Shown here: piece by piece, positions 32,503 to 41,554 of the stretch
How the letters are laid out: every line of letters starts with the position of its first letter
How positions within the stretch are numbered: position 1 is the first letter of the stretch
The notes under the pieces: model-generated
Database searches by the model: none
What the model saw: the letters and a program-made list of their open reading frames with translations, nothing else
What the model was told of the DNA's origin: nothing
Program-made: the position numbers and the translations under genes
Origin: Bryobacterales bacterium
Lineage (GTDB): Bacteria; Acidobacteriota; Terriglobia; Bryobacterales; Bryobacteraceae
Assembly (NCBI GenBank): GCA_025350625.1
Contig: JANXXL010000159.1
Coordinates: 1 to 56,551, forward strand
Length of the DNA stretch: 56,551 bases
Direction of reading: 5' to 3'

Positions 32503-33174
32503 GTGCCGGTTTTCGATTCCTCCATAGCCGCTCTGATCGACCATACTTTGCTCAAGCCCGAAGCCACCGCGGCGGACATCCGTAAAGTGTGCGCGGAGGC
32601 GCGGGAGTACGGTTTCGCCACCGTTTGTGTGAATCCCTACTGGGTTCGTTTGGTCGCTGGTGAATTGGCCGGCTCCGCCGTGAAAGTGTGCGCCGTGGTG
32701 GGATTCCCCTTGGGCGCGAACGCGACGGAGATCAAAGTCGCGGAAACGGCAGGAGTAATCCGCGCTGGAGCGCAGGAAATTGACATGGTGCTGAACGTCG
32801 GGGAACTGCGAAGCGGAAACTTCGACGTGGTCAGCGACGACATCATCGCTGTGGTAGAGACCGCGCACGCCAGCGGCGCCATCGTCAAAGTAATCCTCGA
32901 AACGGCTCTCCTAAATAGCGAACAAAAAGTGAAGGCGTGCCTGTTGGCAAAGGAGGCCGGTGCCGATTTCGTGAAAACCTCCACCGGTTTTGGTCCTGGG
33001 GGCGCTACGACCGAAGACGTGGCGCTGATGCGGCGGACGGTGGGTCCTGCAATGGGCGTGAAAGCTTCGGGTGGCATTCGCACGCTTGAGGAGTTGCGCA
33101 AGATGGTCGCAGCGGGCGCAAGCCGTGTAGGAGCCAGTGCAAGCGTGAAGATCATCGAGGCCACTGCCGCTTAG
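32503..33174 (+). CDS. deoC: Deoxyribose-phosphate aldolase
   Basis: 223 residues, GTG start with AGGA eight bases upstream. [15 protein letters not shown] at 11-25, [36 protein letters not shown] and [10 protein letters not shown] are the DeoC sequence. The Schiff-base lysine is in [15 protein letters not shown] and the second active-site lysine in [13 protein letters not shown]. It splits 2-deoxyribose-5-phosphate into glyceraldehyde-3-phosphate and acetaldehyde in nucleoside salvage. A GAF-phosphatase gene starts 11 bp after the stop. Confidence 0.95.
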   Translation: MPVFDSSIAALIDHTLLKPEATAADIRKVCAEAREYGFATVCVNPYWVRLVAGELAGSAVKVCAVVGFPLGANATEIKVAETAGVIRAGAQEIDMVLNVGELRSGNFDVVSDDIIAVVETAHASGAIVKVILETALLNSEQKVKACLLAKEAGADFVKTSTGFGPGGATTEDVALMRRTVGPAMGVKASGGIRTLEELRKMVAAGASRVGASASVKIIEATAA

Positions 33175-33185
33175 GCGGGAACGGC

Positions 33186-34934
33186 ATGGCGACGCCCCGC
33201 AAGTCCACTGAAGCGTTCCGCGAACGCGCCGAGTTGCTCGATTTCCTGCTCGAGGTGTCGCGCATCACTTCGGAAACCCTGGATCTCGAAAAGCTTCTGG
33301 CGAACGTGGCGAACATCGTCAAGACGGTGGTTCCGTACGATCTGTTTGCGATTCTGCTCTATAGCGAGAAGAATCAGGGACTCCGTATTCGCTATTCGAT
33401 CGGACACCGCGAAGAGGTGGTGCGGAGCATGGTGATCGGGCTGGGCGAGGGCATCGTAGGAACCGCTGCGCAAAGCCGGGAGCCGGTGCTGGTAGAAGAC
33501 GTACGCGCCGACCCGCGTTACCTGGTGGCTCTCGATGCAGTGCAGAGCGAGCTCGCCGTGCCCATGATGACTCACGGCAAGCTGGTGGGTGTGATCGATC
33601 TGCAATCCACTCGCGTGCGTGCGTTCCGCGATCAGGACCGGCGCATCATGCGGCTGATCGCATCGCGGGTAGGCGGATCGATTGAAAACGCCAGTCTCTA
33701 TCGCCGCGTAAACCATCAAAACCGCACCTTTCGCACGCTGGCGCAGCTTTCGCAGGAGTTTAGCTCGATTCTGGATCTGGACGAACTGCTCGGCAAAATC
33801 GCCGCCTCGGTTCGTACTCTGATCAACTACGATGCCTTCAGCATCCTGCTGGTGGACGCGGAGAAGAAACTGCTGCGGTTCCGATTCAGCGTTCGCTATG
33901 ACCAGCGCGTCGATCTGGATAATATTGCGCTCGGCAAGGGCATCACGGGAGCGGCGGCCGAATCGCGGCAAACCGTGCGCGTCGTCAACACCATGCGGGA
34001 CCCGCGCTACATCGCATCCCAGCCCGATATTCATTCCGAAATGGCGGTGCCGTTGATTGTGCAGGACCGTGTGGTGGGCGTCCTGAACATGGAGAGCGAA
34101 CGGATTGGCAATTTCACGGAAGAACATGAGCGGACCTTGTCATTGCTGGCCCCGCAGATCGCGAGTTCGGTTGAAAACGCCCGATTGTATGAAGAATTGG
34201 CGGGCCGCGAGCAGCGCATGGATCAGGATTTGAAGGCCGCACGCAAGCTGCAAAAAGTATTGCTGCCGCGCGAGGCCGAAATTCGTGGCCTGGAGATTGC
34301 GATTCGCTCGCGCGCGGCTCGTGAAATCTCGGGCGACGTGTACGAGTTTTTCGAACAGGGCGAGGAATATGCGGTCATCGCATTCGGAGACGTCAGCGGC
34401 AAGGGTGCGGCGGCGGCGCTCTATGGCGCTTTGATCAGCGGGCTATTGCGGATTTTGGCGCCTCGCCGCAAGAGTCCCGCGATGTTGATGCAATCGCTGA
34501 ACGAGGCGCTGCTGGAGCGGAAAGTCGACGCCGTGTATGCGACTTTGATGGTGCTGTTATGGGAACCGGCCACCCACCAGATGACGATCTCCAATGCCGG
34601 AGCCGAGCCGCTGCTGATTTCGCGCGGCGGCAAAATCATTGCAGCGAAGGCCGAGGGCATGCCGATTGGGTTGCTGGAGCATCAAACCTACGATGAGGTG
34701 AGCTATCAGGCCGAGACGGGCGATATGCTGCTGCTATTTTCCGATGGCGTGGAGGATCAATTGAACTCCCAGGAAGATCACTTCGGAAGCGCGCGGGTGC
34801 AACGGCTATTGACGCAGCATGACACCGATACGCCGCGTCTTATCGTGGACCAGATCTTCCAGCAACTGGATGACTTCCGCGACGGGGTAGCGTTAACTGA
34901 CGATCAGACCGTGGTTACCATGAGGGTTGGATAA
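33186..34934 (+). CDS. GAF-GAF-SpoIIE/PP2C phosphatase (RsbU-like regulator)
   Basis: 582 residues. Two GAF domains (about 20-170 and 190-335; matching lines VPYDLFAILLYS / INYDAFSILLVD and LVGVIDLQS / VVGVLNMES) precede a short coiled linker and a PP2C/SpoIIE domain (about 360-580). The phosphatase keeps EISGDVYEFF, FGDVSGKGAAAALYGAL, LLLFSDGVEDQ and LTDDQTVVTM, so metal sites are intact. Such proteins sense a small molecule through GAF and dephosphorylate an anti-sigma antagonist. The gene sits between deoC and lysA with 6-11 bp gaps, so it is likely cotranscribed with both. No RsbV/RsbW pair is in the window. Confidence 0.88.
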   Translation: MATPRKSTEAFRERAELLDFLLEVSRITSETLDLEKLLANVANIVKTVVPYDLFAILLYSEKNQGLRIRYSIGHREEVVRSMVIGLGEGIVGTAAQSREPVLVEDVRADPRYLVALDAVQSELAVPMMTHGKLVGVIDLQSTRVRAFRDQDRRIMRLIASRVGGSIENASLYRRVNHQNRTFRTLAQLSQEFSSILDLDELLGKIAASVRTLINYDAFSILLVDAEKKLLRFRFSVRYDQRVDLDNIALGKGITGAAAESRQTVRVVNTMRDPRYIASQPDIHSEMAVPLIVQDRVVGVLNMESERIGNFTEEHERTLSLLAPQIASSVENARLYEELAGREQRMDQDLKAARKLQKVLLPREAEIRGLEIAIRSRAAREISGDVYEFFEQGEEYAVIAFGDVSGKGAAAALYGALISGLLRILAPRRKSPAMLMQSLNEALLERKVDAVYATLMVLLWEPATHQMTISNAGAEPLLISRGGKIIAAKAEGMPIGLLEHQTYDEVSYQAETGDMLLLFSDGVEDQLNSQEDHFGSARVQRLLTQHDTDTPRLIVDQIFQQLDDFRDGVALTDDQTVVTMRVG

Positions 34935-34940
34935 TTTGCG

Positions 34941-36185
34941 ATGAATGCCTTCAGCTATAGCGGGCAGGCACTCTTTTGCGAAGGCGTCGCCCTAGCGGAG
35001 ATCGCTGCGCGCGTTGGGACGCCGAGCTATGTGTATTCGTCCGCGACGATTCTGGCTAATTTCCGGGCTTACGACGAATCGTTCGGCGATATGCCGCATA
35101 CCATTTGCTACGCAGTGAAGGCCAATGGAAACCTCGCGGTGCTGCGATTGCTCGCCGAGGCTGGAGCGGGATTCGATATTGTCTCCGGCGGCGAACTGTT
35201 TCGCGTTTTGCAGGCGGGCGGTGCACCGTCCAAAGTGGTTTTCTCGGGCGTCGGCAAGACTGCGGCCGAGATCGACGACGCGCTCGCAGCGGGGATCTTC
35301 AATTTCAATTGCGAATCGGAACCGGAATTGGCGTTGATCGATGCGTTGGCGCACCGGCGCGGGACGCGTGCGCGGGTGGCGTTGCGGGTGAATCCGGACG
35401 TCGAAACCGACACGCATGACTATATTTCCACCGGGAAACTGGCCCACAAATTTGGAGTCGATATTGCCGCGGCCGAAGGCATTTATGAGCGGGCCCGGAA
35501 ACACGAAAATTTGCTGATCGAAGGAGTAAGCTGCCACATCGGATCTTTGCTCCTCGACCCCGAGCCGCTGATGGAGGCGGTGGATCGCGTATTGGCGCTG
35601 ATCGACCGGCTGCGGGCTTTGGGTTCTGACATCCGTCACGCGGACTTGGGCGGCGGCTTGGGTGTCGCCTATAAACCGGAGGAAACGACGCCCTCCATCG
35701 CAGAGTTTGTGAAATGCCTGAGACAGCGGCTCACTGGGCGCGATCTACATGTGGTGCTGGAGCCAGGCAGGTCCATCGTAGCGGGGGCCGGCGTTCTTCT
35801 TACCAAGACGTTGTACCGCAAGAACACCGGCCACAAAGATTTCGTGATCGTCGATGCGGCGATGAACGATCTGATCCGCCCCGCGCTTTACAATGCGTAT
35901 CACGAAATTCTGCCGGTGCGCCAGAACAACAGCAGGAGAATCCGTGCCGATGTGGTGGGGCCGGTGTGTGAGACCGGCGACTTTTTGGCTCATGACCGTG
36001 AAATGGCAGACGTGATGCCGGGCGATGTTCTGGCGATTTCGACGGCGGGGGCCTATGGATTCGTCCAGTCCTCCACCTACAACGCGCGCCGGCGTCCGGC
36101 CGAGGTGATGGTAGACGGCGATCTATGGCGCGTAGTGCGAGAACGCGAATCGTACGAGGATTTGATTCGCGGTGAAACGATTTAA
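34941..36185 (+). CDS. lysA: Diaminopimelate decarboxylase
   Basis: 414 residues. The PLP lysine is in TICYAVKANGNLAVL (about 54-68). FDIVSGGEL, VNPDVETDTHDYISTGKLAHKFG, EGVSCHIGS (PLP His), LGGGLGVAY, VLEPGRSIV and the cysteine motif GPVCETGDFLA follow. SYEDLIRGE is near the C-terminus. It makes lysine from meso-diaminopimelate, the last step of the pathway. It starts 6 bp after the GAF-phosphatase gene and converges with the Rid-like gene (6 bp). Confidence 0.95.
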   Translation: MNAFSYSGQALFCEGVALAEIAARVGTPSYVYSSATILANFRAYDESFGDMPHTICYAVKANGNLAVLRLLAEAGAGFDIVSGGELFRVLQAGGAPSKVVFSGVGKTAAEIDDALAAGIFNFNCESEPELALIDALAHRRGTRARVALRVNPDVETDTHDYISTGKLAHKFGVDIAAAEGIYERARKHENLLIEGVSCHIGSLLLDPEPLMEAVDRVLALIDRLRALGSDIRHADLGGGLGVAYKPEETTPSIAEFVKCLRQRLTGRDLHVVLEPGRSIVAGAGVLLTKTLYRKNTGHKDFVIVDAAMNDLIRPALYNAYHEILPVRQNNSRRIRADVVGPVCETGDFLAHDREMADVMPGDVLAISTAGAYGFVQSSTYNARRRPAEVMVDGDLWRVVRERESYEDLIRGETI

Positions 36186-36191
36186 CGCGCT

Positions 36192-37244
36192 CTAATGGCC
36201 CAGAGCCATGACTTCGATGGCCGCAGTGGCGTCGGTAGATGGCAGACCTTCGATCTGCAATCCTAAATGGGCGGGCGGGTGGGCGCGATCCATGAATTCC
36301 CACTGGATGTTTTCAAGTTTAGCCGCGTTGGGCCGGGTGAGCACGTAGGTTCCCGTCCAGAATGCATCCTTCAACGTGGCTCCCTGCGCCGCCAAGGTTT
36401 TAGACAAGCGCTGATAGGCCAGTCGGAAATCGGAATCCTGGTCGCGGAACACCAATTGAGTGGAAGTCATCACCAGCTTCGGCGCATTCACCAGAACCAC
36501 TCCGGTGCCGAGCACAAGAGGCTGGGACGGAACTGCCCCGAGGCGCGCGACTGCTTCGCAGAACACTTGCTGCTCCAATCCCAGCCGCTGCATCTGCACA
36601 AAGTTCGCCGCAGCCGAGGGATAAGTTTCGGCCACTGCCGTTCGGGTGGTCTGTACGTCGGCTAGAGAAGTCATGAAACAGGTGACGCGCAGGACGTCCG
36701 CGGCGTTAATGCTTGCGCCGTTCAACGAATTCTGAAGTTGTGCAATGGCCTCCGCTGCGTTGGCAGTCTCGGCGCCAGTCAGGAACGCTACACCGCTTGG
36801 ATTCACTATCTTTTTTTCGGACGACACCGCTTCGATCACTACTTGGGCTCCCGACAAAGTCAGCGCGCCCACCTGGATGGTGCTGACGGCGGGAAGCGCC
36901 TGTTTTTTCTCGGTGAAGTCCTCGGCCACAATCTCTTTGACGCGCCGCAAGTCGCCTGAGCCTGCCACGAAGGCCCTCAGCTTGACGATGGGAACGCCGC
37001 GGTTCAGGCGGGTGAGAGCCTTCAAAGCATCGTGGACCTGCTGCGATAACAAACCTTTCGCCGAGAGCGGCGATACCTGAAACGAAAGGCGGCCGGGTTC
37101 GGTCGCGATGGCTTCGGGAGGGTCCGGCGTTACGGGCAAGGTCTGAGGGATGGGCTCCACGTCTTCTTTTTTCTTTTTACGTTTCTGAGCGAGCAAACCC
37201 GTGGCGAGGAGCAGGCAGAGCGAGAGAATAAAGATACGTCGCAT
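36192..37244 (-). CDS. Secreted protein with three tandem Rid (YjgF/RidA)-like domains
   Basis: 350 residues from the ATG at 37244, chosen because it gives a signal peptide ([19 protein letters not shown]) followed by a basic KRKKKKE tail; the frame extends 51 bp further. Three Rid-like repeats are visible at about 48-141, 147-234 and 244-348. Each has a helix-strand-helix-strand pattern, such as [19 protein letters not shown] and TAAIEVMAL at the domain ends. The catalytic Arg of RidA, normally in RSxVQVxxL, is replaced in all three ([20 protein letters not shown]), so deaminase activity on imines is unlikely. A binding or scaffolding role is inferred. Confidence 0.6.
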   Translation of the reverse strand: MRRIFILSLCLLLATGLLAQKRKKKKEDVEPIPQTLPVTPDPPEAIATEPGRLSFQVSPLSAKGLLSQQVHDALKALTRLNRGVPIVKLRAFVAGSGDLRRVKEIVAEDFTEKKQALPAVSTIQVGALTLSGAQVVIEAVSSEKKIVNPSGVAFLTGAETANAAEAIAQLQNSLNGASINAADVLRVTCFMTSLADVQTTRTAVAETYPSAAANFVQMQRLGLEQQVFCEAVARLGAVPSQPLVLGTGVVLVNAPKLVMTSTQLVFRDQDSDFRLAYQRLSKTLAAQGATLKDAFWTGTYVLTRPNAAKLENIQWEFMDRAHPPAHLGLQIEGLPSTDATAAIEVMALGH

Positions 37245-37318
37245 GGACACCGGCAGCAAGACAGATTTTAGCACTGGAAACCGCTTGGGGCGCACTCTAT
37301 TGCATACTGGTATTAGAC

Positions 37319-38203
37319 ATGTACCTTTCTGAAGAATTCCGCTTAAAGGTTGGCTTAGCCGAAATGCTGAAGGGCGGCGTCATTATGGACGTCACCAACG
37401 TCGAACAAGCCCTGATTGCCGAAAAAGCCGGCGCCTGCGCGGTGATGGCGCTCGAGCGCGTGCCCTCCGATATCCGCAAAGAGGGTGGAGTGGCCCGCAT
37501 GGCTTCGATCCGCATCATTCGCGAGATCATGAACACGGTATCTATTCCCGTAATGGCAAAGGCGCGCATCGGGCACTTTACCGAGGCCCGCGTGCTCGAA
37601 GCGTTGGGTGTCGATTATGTCGACGAGAGTGAAGTACTGACGCCGGCCGATGAAGAGCACCACATCGATAAACGCGACTACAAGGTTCCCTTCGTCTGCG
37701 GCGCGCGCAATCTGGGCGAGGCGCTGCGGCGCATCGCCGAGGGCGCGGCCATGATTCGCACCAAGGGCGAGGCGGGGTCCGGCAATATTGTCGAGGCGGT
37801 GCGCCACATTCGAACCATCGTCAAGGAAATGAAGCAGCTCACGGTGCTGGGCCGGGAAGAGCTGGTCCACGAATCCAAGAATCTGGGTGCGCCGCTCGAG
37901 TTGGTGGAATGGGTGGCGGCAAACGGCCGGCTGCCTGTGCCCAATTTCTCAGCGGGTGGGATCGCGACGCCTGCGGATGCCGCGCTGGTGATGCAACTCG
38001 GCGCTGAAGCGGTGTTCGTCGGCAGCGGCATCTTCAAGTCCGAAGACCCGGACAAGCGAGCCCGTGCGATCGTCAAGGCGGCGACTTATTACAAAGACCC
38101 GGTCAAGCTGCTCGAAGCGAGCGAAGAGTTGGGCGAGGCCATGCGCGGTCTGGATGTGTCGAAGATTCCAGAAAGCGAATTGCTGCAGACTCGTGGCTGG
38201 TAG
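37319..38203 (+). CDS. pdxS: Pyridoxal 5'-phosphate synthase subunit PdxS
   Basis: 294 residues. [41 protein letters not shown] is the highly conserved PdxS opening. [23 protein letters not shown] and [20 protein letters not shown] carry the catalytic lysines (MAKARIGH and the first MK) and phosphate site. [31 protein letters not shown] is also typical. It builds PLP from ribose-5-phosphate and glyceraldehyde-3-phosphate using ammonia delivered by PdxT, encoded next with an 11-bp overlap. CATACT and TATTAG elements lie within 20 bp of the ATG, suggesting a very short leader. Confidence 0.97.
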   Translation: MYLSEEFRLKVGLAEMLKGGVIMDVTNVEQALIAEKAGACAVMALERVPSDIRKEGGVARMASIRIIREIMNTVSIPVMAKARIGHFTEARVLEALGVDYVDESEVLTPADEEHHIDKRDYKVPFVCGARNLGEALRRIAEGAAMIRTKGEAGSGNIVEAVRHIRTIVKEMKQLTVLGREELVHESKNLGAPLELVEWVAANGRLPVPNFSAGGIATPADAALVMQLGAEAVFVGSGIFKSEDPDKRARAIVKAATYYKDPVKLLEASEELGEAMRGLDVSKIPESELLQTRGW

Positions 38204-38765
38204 TCCGCCAAAAACCGCCGGAATCCTGGCCTTGCAAGGCGACTTCGAAGCGCATCGAAAAGCGGTGGAACGGGCCGGGGGGCGGGCGCTTGAAGTGCGC
38301 ACGCTCGCCGATCTGGAGCAGTGCGACGGCCTCATCATTCCCGGCGGTGAAAGCACTACCATGCTGAAGCTGCTCGATCAAGAAGGGCTGACCGAACCTC
38401 TCCGGCGCTTCAGCGAGCACAAGCCGGTTTACGGGAGCTGCGCCGGAGCTATCCTGCTGGCCCGCGAAGTGACGAATCCCGCGCAGGCCAGCCTGGGTCT
38501 GATGGACATCGCTGTCGAGCGCAACGCCTACGGCCGCCAAATCGACAGCCGCATAGCGCACATCCCGATGCCCGAGGGCGACGATCTGGAAGCAGTGTTT
38601 ATCCGCGCGCCCATCATCCGGCGCATGGGCGCAGGGAGCACCGTGCTGGCTGAGTATAACGGCGACCCGGTGTGGGTGGAGCAAGGCCGCACCATGGTGA
38701 CCACGTTTCACCCGGAATTGACCGGCGACCTGCGCGTCCACCGGCGCTTCCTCGATAAGCTCTGA
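38193..38765 (+). CDS. pdxT: Pyridoxal 5'-phosphate synthase glutaminase subunit PdxT
   Basis: 190 residues from the GTG at 38193, inside the last codons of pdx[39 protein letters not shown] and [15 protein letters not shown] carry the oxyanion and the nucleophile Cys. The C-terminal [15 protein letters not shown] supplies the His and Glu. It releases ammonia from glutamine for PdxS. The frame is open further upstream inside pdxS, but those residues are not PdxT-like. Confidence 0.95.
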   Translation: MAGSPPKTAGILALQGDFEAHRKAVERAGGRALEVRTLADLEQCDGLIIPGGESTTMLKLLDQEGLTEPLRRFSEHKPVYGSCAGAILLAREVTNPAQASLGLMDIAVERNAYGRQIDSRIAHIPMPEGDDLEAVFIRAPIIRRMGAGSTVLAEYNGDPVWVEQGRTMVTTFHPELTGDLRVHRRFLDKL

Positions 38766-38767
38766 AC

Positions 38768-39208
38768 CTATTTCAAGGCCGAAAAGTCGGTGGGATCCAT
38801 AAACGTGGAATCGACTTTTTCGACGATTTTGCCATCGGCCTCGGAAGCCTTCGAAACTTTCTGCCATTCCGGATCGGCACGGAATTCATTCCAATTCTTA
38901 GTGGCGGCCTCGCGGCTGGGATGCGCCAGAATATAGATCAACTCGTTATCCTTGACCGGGGCGTCTTCGGGCGCCCAGTAACCCACGCTCTTCATGTCAT
39001 GCCGGTTGAAGATGGTGACGGTGTGATCACGGAAGCGCGACATCAACGCCGGCAGACGCCCGGGGAGCGTGTGGTAAACGCGAAGTTCGTAGACGCGGCT
39101 ACCGGCGGCTTCCACTTTCGGGAGTCCGGCGAAGCGCGCGGTCACCCACGACCCGGCCGCGAAGGATACGGCGGCGAATATAGACACACGGAACCAAGTT
39201 AGTTTCAT
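38768..39208 (-). CDS. NIPSNAP family protein, secreted or membrane-anchored
   Basis: 146 residues. One N-terminal hydrophobic segment (VSIFAAVSFAAGSWVTARFA) is a signal peptide or anchor. RVYELRVYHTLPGRLPALMSRFRDHTVTIFNRHDMKSVGYW and YILAHPSREAATKNWNEFRADPEW are the NIPSNAP dimeric alpha/beta barrel pattern. No enzyme activity is established for the family. Convergent with pdxT with 2 bp between the stops. Confidence 0.85.
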   Translation of the reverse strand: MKLTWFRVSIFAAVSFAAGSWVTARFAGLPKVEAAGSRVYELRVYHTLPGRLPALMSRFRDHTVTIFNRHDMKSVGYWAPEDAPVKDNELIYILAHPSREAATKNWNEFRADPEWQKVSKASEADGKIVEKVDSTFMDPTDFSALK

Positions 39209-39245
39209 AGTTCCCGATTGTACAAGCTGGAACGCCTGGTAGCAA

Positions 39246-40070
39246 TTAGATCTTTTGGACGCGCCGCAACATGAACTGATCCGCTTTCAAGGACCCATCG
39301 CGCAATTTCTTCCAGTCATCCTGCACATGGATAAGGCGGCCGCTAATATGATTCGATTGTTCCGACGCCAGAAACAAGGCTAACTCGATCTGTTTTTCGG
39401 CGGTGGTGCCGCCGGTGAGTCGGACCTGCTGGGCTTCTTCAATCTCACGCCATCCCGCGCGGTCGCCGGCGGCCAGAATCTGGTCGGTCATGTGGGTATA
39501 ACTGGCTCCGGGCGCCATGCAGTTGATCTGCACGTTGTGGTCGCGAACCTCCTCGGCGACGCTTTCGACGAAGCTGACCACGGCTGCCTTCGTCGCCGCA
39601 TAGATTGCCAGGTTGGGACGGGCTTGAGAACCGGTACCGCTGGTGAGCGCGATGATCTTTCCGCTGCGCTGCTGGATCATCCCGGGCAGCACGGCTCGGC
39701 ACGCGTTCATCACTCCAATCAAATTGGTGTGGATTACCTCATCCCACATTTTCTTATTGGTCTCGGTAAACGGTCCGATGGGACCCTGCATCGCGGCCGC
39801 GCAGACCAGAACCTGAACGGGACTGCCGAAGTGCACCCGCATGCGCTCGACCGAAGCCGCCACCTGCTCATAATCGGACACGTCGGCGCGGATGCGCAGA
39901 GCGTTGCCGCCGGCGTGTTCGATTTCAAGCTGGCACAAATCCAACTCGGGCTTGCTGCGCGCCAGCAGCCCCACTCGAGCGCCCTGCGTGGCAAAGCCGA
40001 TGGCCAGGCGTTTGCCGATACCGCGCCCGGCGCCGGTCATCAACACCGTTACAGTCTTGAAGGAGTGCAC
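39246..40070 (-). CDS. Short-chain dehydrogenase/reductase
   Basis: About 274 residues if it starts at the GTG at 40070. The Rossmann motif TGAGRGIG, the Asp of DVSDYEQV, the CAAAMQ (NAG-equivalent) segment, the catalytic Ser in ALTSGTGS and the YAATK catalytic pair, plus MAPGASYT, identify an SDR. Substrate unknown; NAD(P) preference cannot be fixed. The frame remains open 105 bp further upstream into the GGDEF gene's end, and no start has a well-spaced ribosome site, so the N-terminus is uncertain by 10-35 residues. Confidence 0.85.
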   Translation of the reverse strand: MHSFKTVTVLMTGAGRGIGKRLAIGFATQGARVGLLARSKPELDLCQLEIEHAGGNALRIRADVSDYEQVAASVERMRVHFGSPVQVLVCAAAMQGPIGPFTETNKKMWDEVIHTNLIGVMNACRAVLPGMIQQRSGKIIALTSGTGSQARPNLAIYAATKAAVVSFVESVAEEVRDHNVQINCMAPGASYTHMTDQILAAGDRAGWREIEEAQQVRLTGGTTAEKQIELALFLASEQSNHISGRLIHVQDDWKKLRDGSLKADQFMLRRVQKI

Positions 40071-40119
40071 TTCCTCACGGTAGTACAAATTGCAGCCGAG
40101 GGGAGCGCTGTTTGGAAAC

Positions 40120-41016
40120 TCAAGCCGCCGCGAGTTCGAGCTCGAGCAGGCGCGTTCTGGCCGCGATTTGAACACTCTCGCCGTTGAGGAGCACGTAGCG
40201 GCCGGCCACCCAGGGAATCACCTGTTCGGCGCGCGCTTGAGCCAGTTTGTTTTCGCCCATAAAGAGGACCGCAAATTCCTTATCGCCCCACCGCCCAACC
40301 CGGTCGCGGTGGCGGAATTGCGTCGAGAGCTTGGCGCCGGCCATGCGTAACACTTGGTCGCTCAGCGGCCCGTTCAGTTCAAATAGCAGAAGAGAGAACG
40401 TGGCCCCATGTAATTGGTGCGCTTCGATCTGGCGCTCCAGTTCCCGGCGGTTAATCAAACCCGTGACGGGGTCCGTGCTGGCCGTGCCCGCCAGGCGCCG
40501 GTCCAGGCTTGCAGTCTGCTCTCGCATTTGGGCGGCCATCGAGGCGGCCTCCTGGTTCATGTTCTCCACCAAGCCGCGCAGGCTGGCGGACTGCAGCGCC
40601 ATGACTTCTGAAAAAGTCTTAGGATCGTCGGGATAAGCGGCTTTCTCCATCTGCGCCGCGAATTGCCGCAAGCGGTTGCCGTATGCTTCCTGGCATTGCG
40701 TGAAGTTTTCGATAATGTCGCCGAGCGCCAGGATTCCACGCTCCAGGTCCACACTGCGCTGAGTAAGAGCACGGCTGGCGACTCCAGCGTAATCTTTGAG
40801 CTCCTCTTGTACCGTTAGGGAGCTTTCCTGGATCGCTTCCCGCGTGGCCTGGAAGGCCAAACGCGAACGCAGACGGTTGATCCGCTGGCGGTAGGGGCCG
40901 CCGACATCGGGATTGGTTTTCTCCAGGCAATCCGCCGTCGCGGCCAGGACCGAAAGATACGCGGCTACCGCATGACTCAGATCGCCTAATAGATCGCGTT
41001 CGATTGGGGCACTCAT
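40120..41016 (-). CDS. Degenerate GGDEF-domain protein with intact I-site
   Basis: 298 residues. The N-terminal 170 residues are helical with coiled-coil character (REAIQESSLTVQEELKDY, NMNQEAASMAAQMREQ) and no sensor family was recognised. A GGDEF fold starts at STDPVTGLINRRELERQI (180-197). The active-site loop reads RWGDKEF, so GGDEF has become GDKEF (244-248) and catalysis is unlikely. RHRD at 235-238 lies exactly five residues before it and could bind c-di-GMP as an inhibitory-type site. A c-di-GMP receptor role is inferred. No EAL domain follows. Confidence 0.8.
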   Translation of the reverse strand: MSAPIERDLLGDLSHAVAAYLSVLAATADCLEKTNPDVGGPYRQRINRLRSRLAFQATREAIQESSLTVQEELKDYAGVASRALTQRSVDLERGILALGDIIENFTQCQEAYGNRLRQFAAQMEKAAYPDDPKTFSEVMALQSASLRGLVENMNQEAASMAAQMREQTASLDRRLAGTASTDPVTGLINRRELERQIEAHQLHGATFSLLLFELNGPLSDQVLRMAGAKLSTQFRHRDRVGRWGDKEFAVLFMGENKLAQARAEQVIPWVAGRYVLLNGESVQIAARTRLLELELAAA

Positions 41017-41073
41017 CTGAGAATAGTGTGACCCTAATAGTGATAAGAAGGAATCCGACGAATGACTTAGCGC

Positions 41074-41517
41074 TCAGCTCGAAGTACCAGTACCATTTTG
41101 TTCGGCCTGAATCTCGTAAGTGGTTATTACTTCAGCAGTTGCACGAACGGTCGCGATGGCGCCACAGTACTTTTCGGTCGATAGTTCTATGGCTCGCTCG
41201 ACCGATTTCGCCGATATATTGTGACCGCGAATGACATGTTTCAGTTCAATGCGGCGGAAGGAGCGCGGGTCTTCTTCGCGGCGCTCGGTGCGTATCTCGA
41301 CGTGGTACGCGGTCACCTGCTCGCGTTTCTTGCCAAGAATCGAAATAACGTCGGACGCAGTGCAACTGCCGAGACCTGCGATAAACAGCTCGAGAGGGCC
41401 AGGAGCCGATTTGCGTCCTGCTTTCACATCGACGGCGATGGCGTGGCCGCTGGGGGTTGTGGCTATCAGGAACTCATCTCCGGCGTGCTGGATGACGGTG
41501 GGAGGCGCGGGATTCAT
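41074..41517 (-). CDS. OsmC family protein
   Basis: 147 residues from the ATG at 41517 (GGTGGAAGC upstream). PGPLELFIAGLGSCTASDVISILGKKRE with the conserved Cys, and RIELKHVIRGHNISAKSVERAIELSTEKYCGAIATV with the second Cys, are the OsmC/Ohr fold. The family includes peroxiredoxin-like thiol enzymes; which peroxide it uses is not clear. The frame continues 60 bp upstream across the divergent threonine dehydratase start, so the later ATG is preferred. Confidence 0.88.
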   Translation of the reverse strand: MNPAPPTVIQHAGDEFLIATTPSGHAIAVDVKAGRKSAPGPLELFIAGLGSCTASDVISILGKKREQVTAYHVEIRTERREEDPRSFRRIELKHVIRGHNISAKSVERAIELSTEKYCGAIATVRATAEVITTYEIQAEQNGTGTSS

Positions 41518-41554
41518 GCTTCCACCAATAGCACACGCTACACTGTAAACTTCT

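Noticed and set aside
33171..34127. 318-codon minus-strand frame in the GAF-phosphatase gene
   Set aside because: Antisense of conserved GAF repeats, so only a coding shadow.
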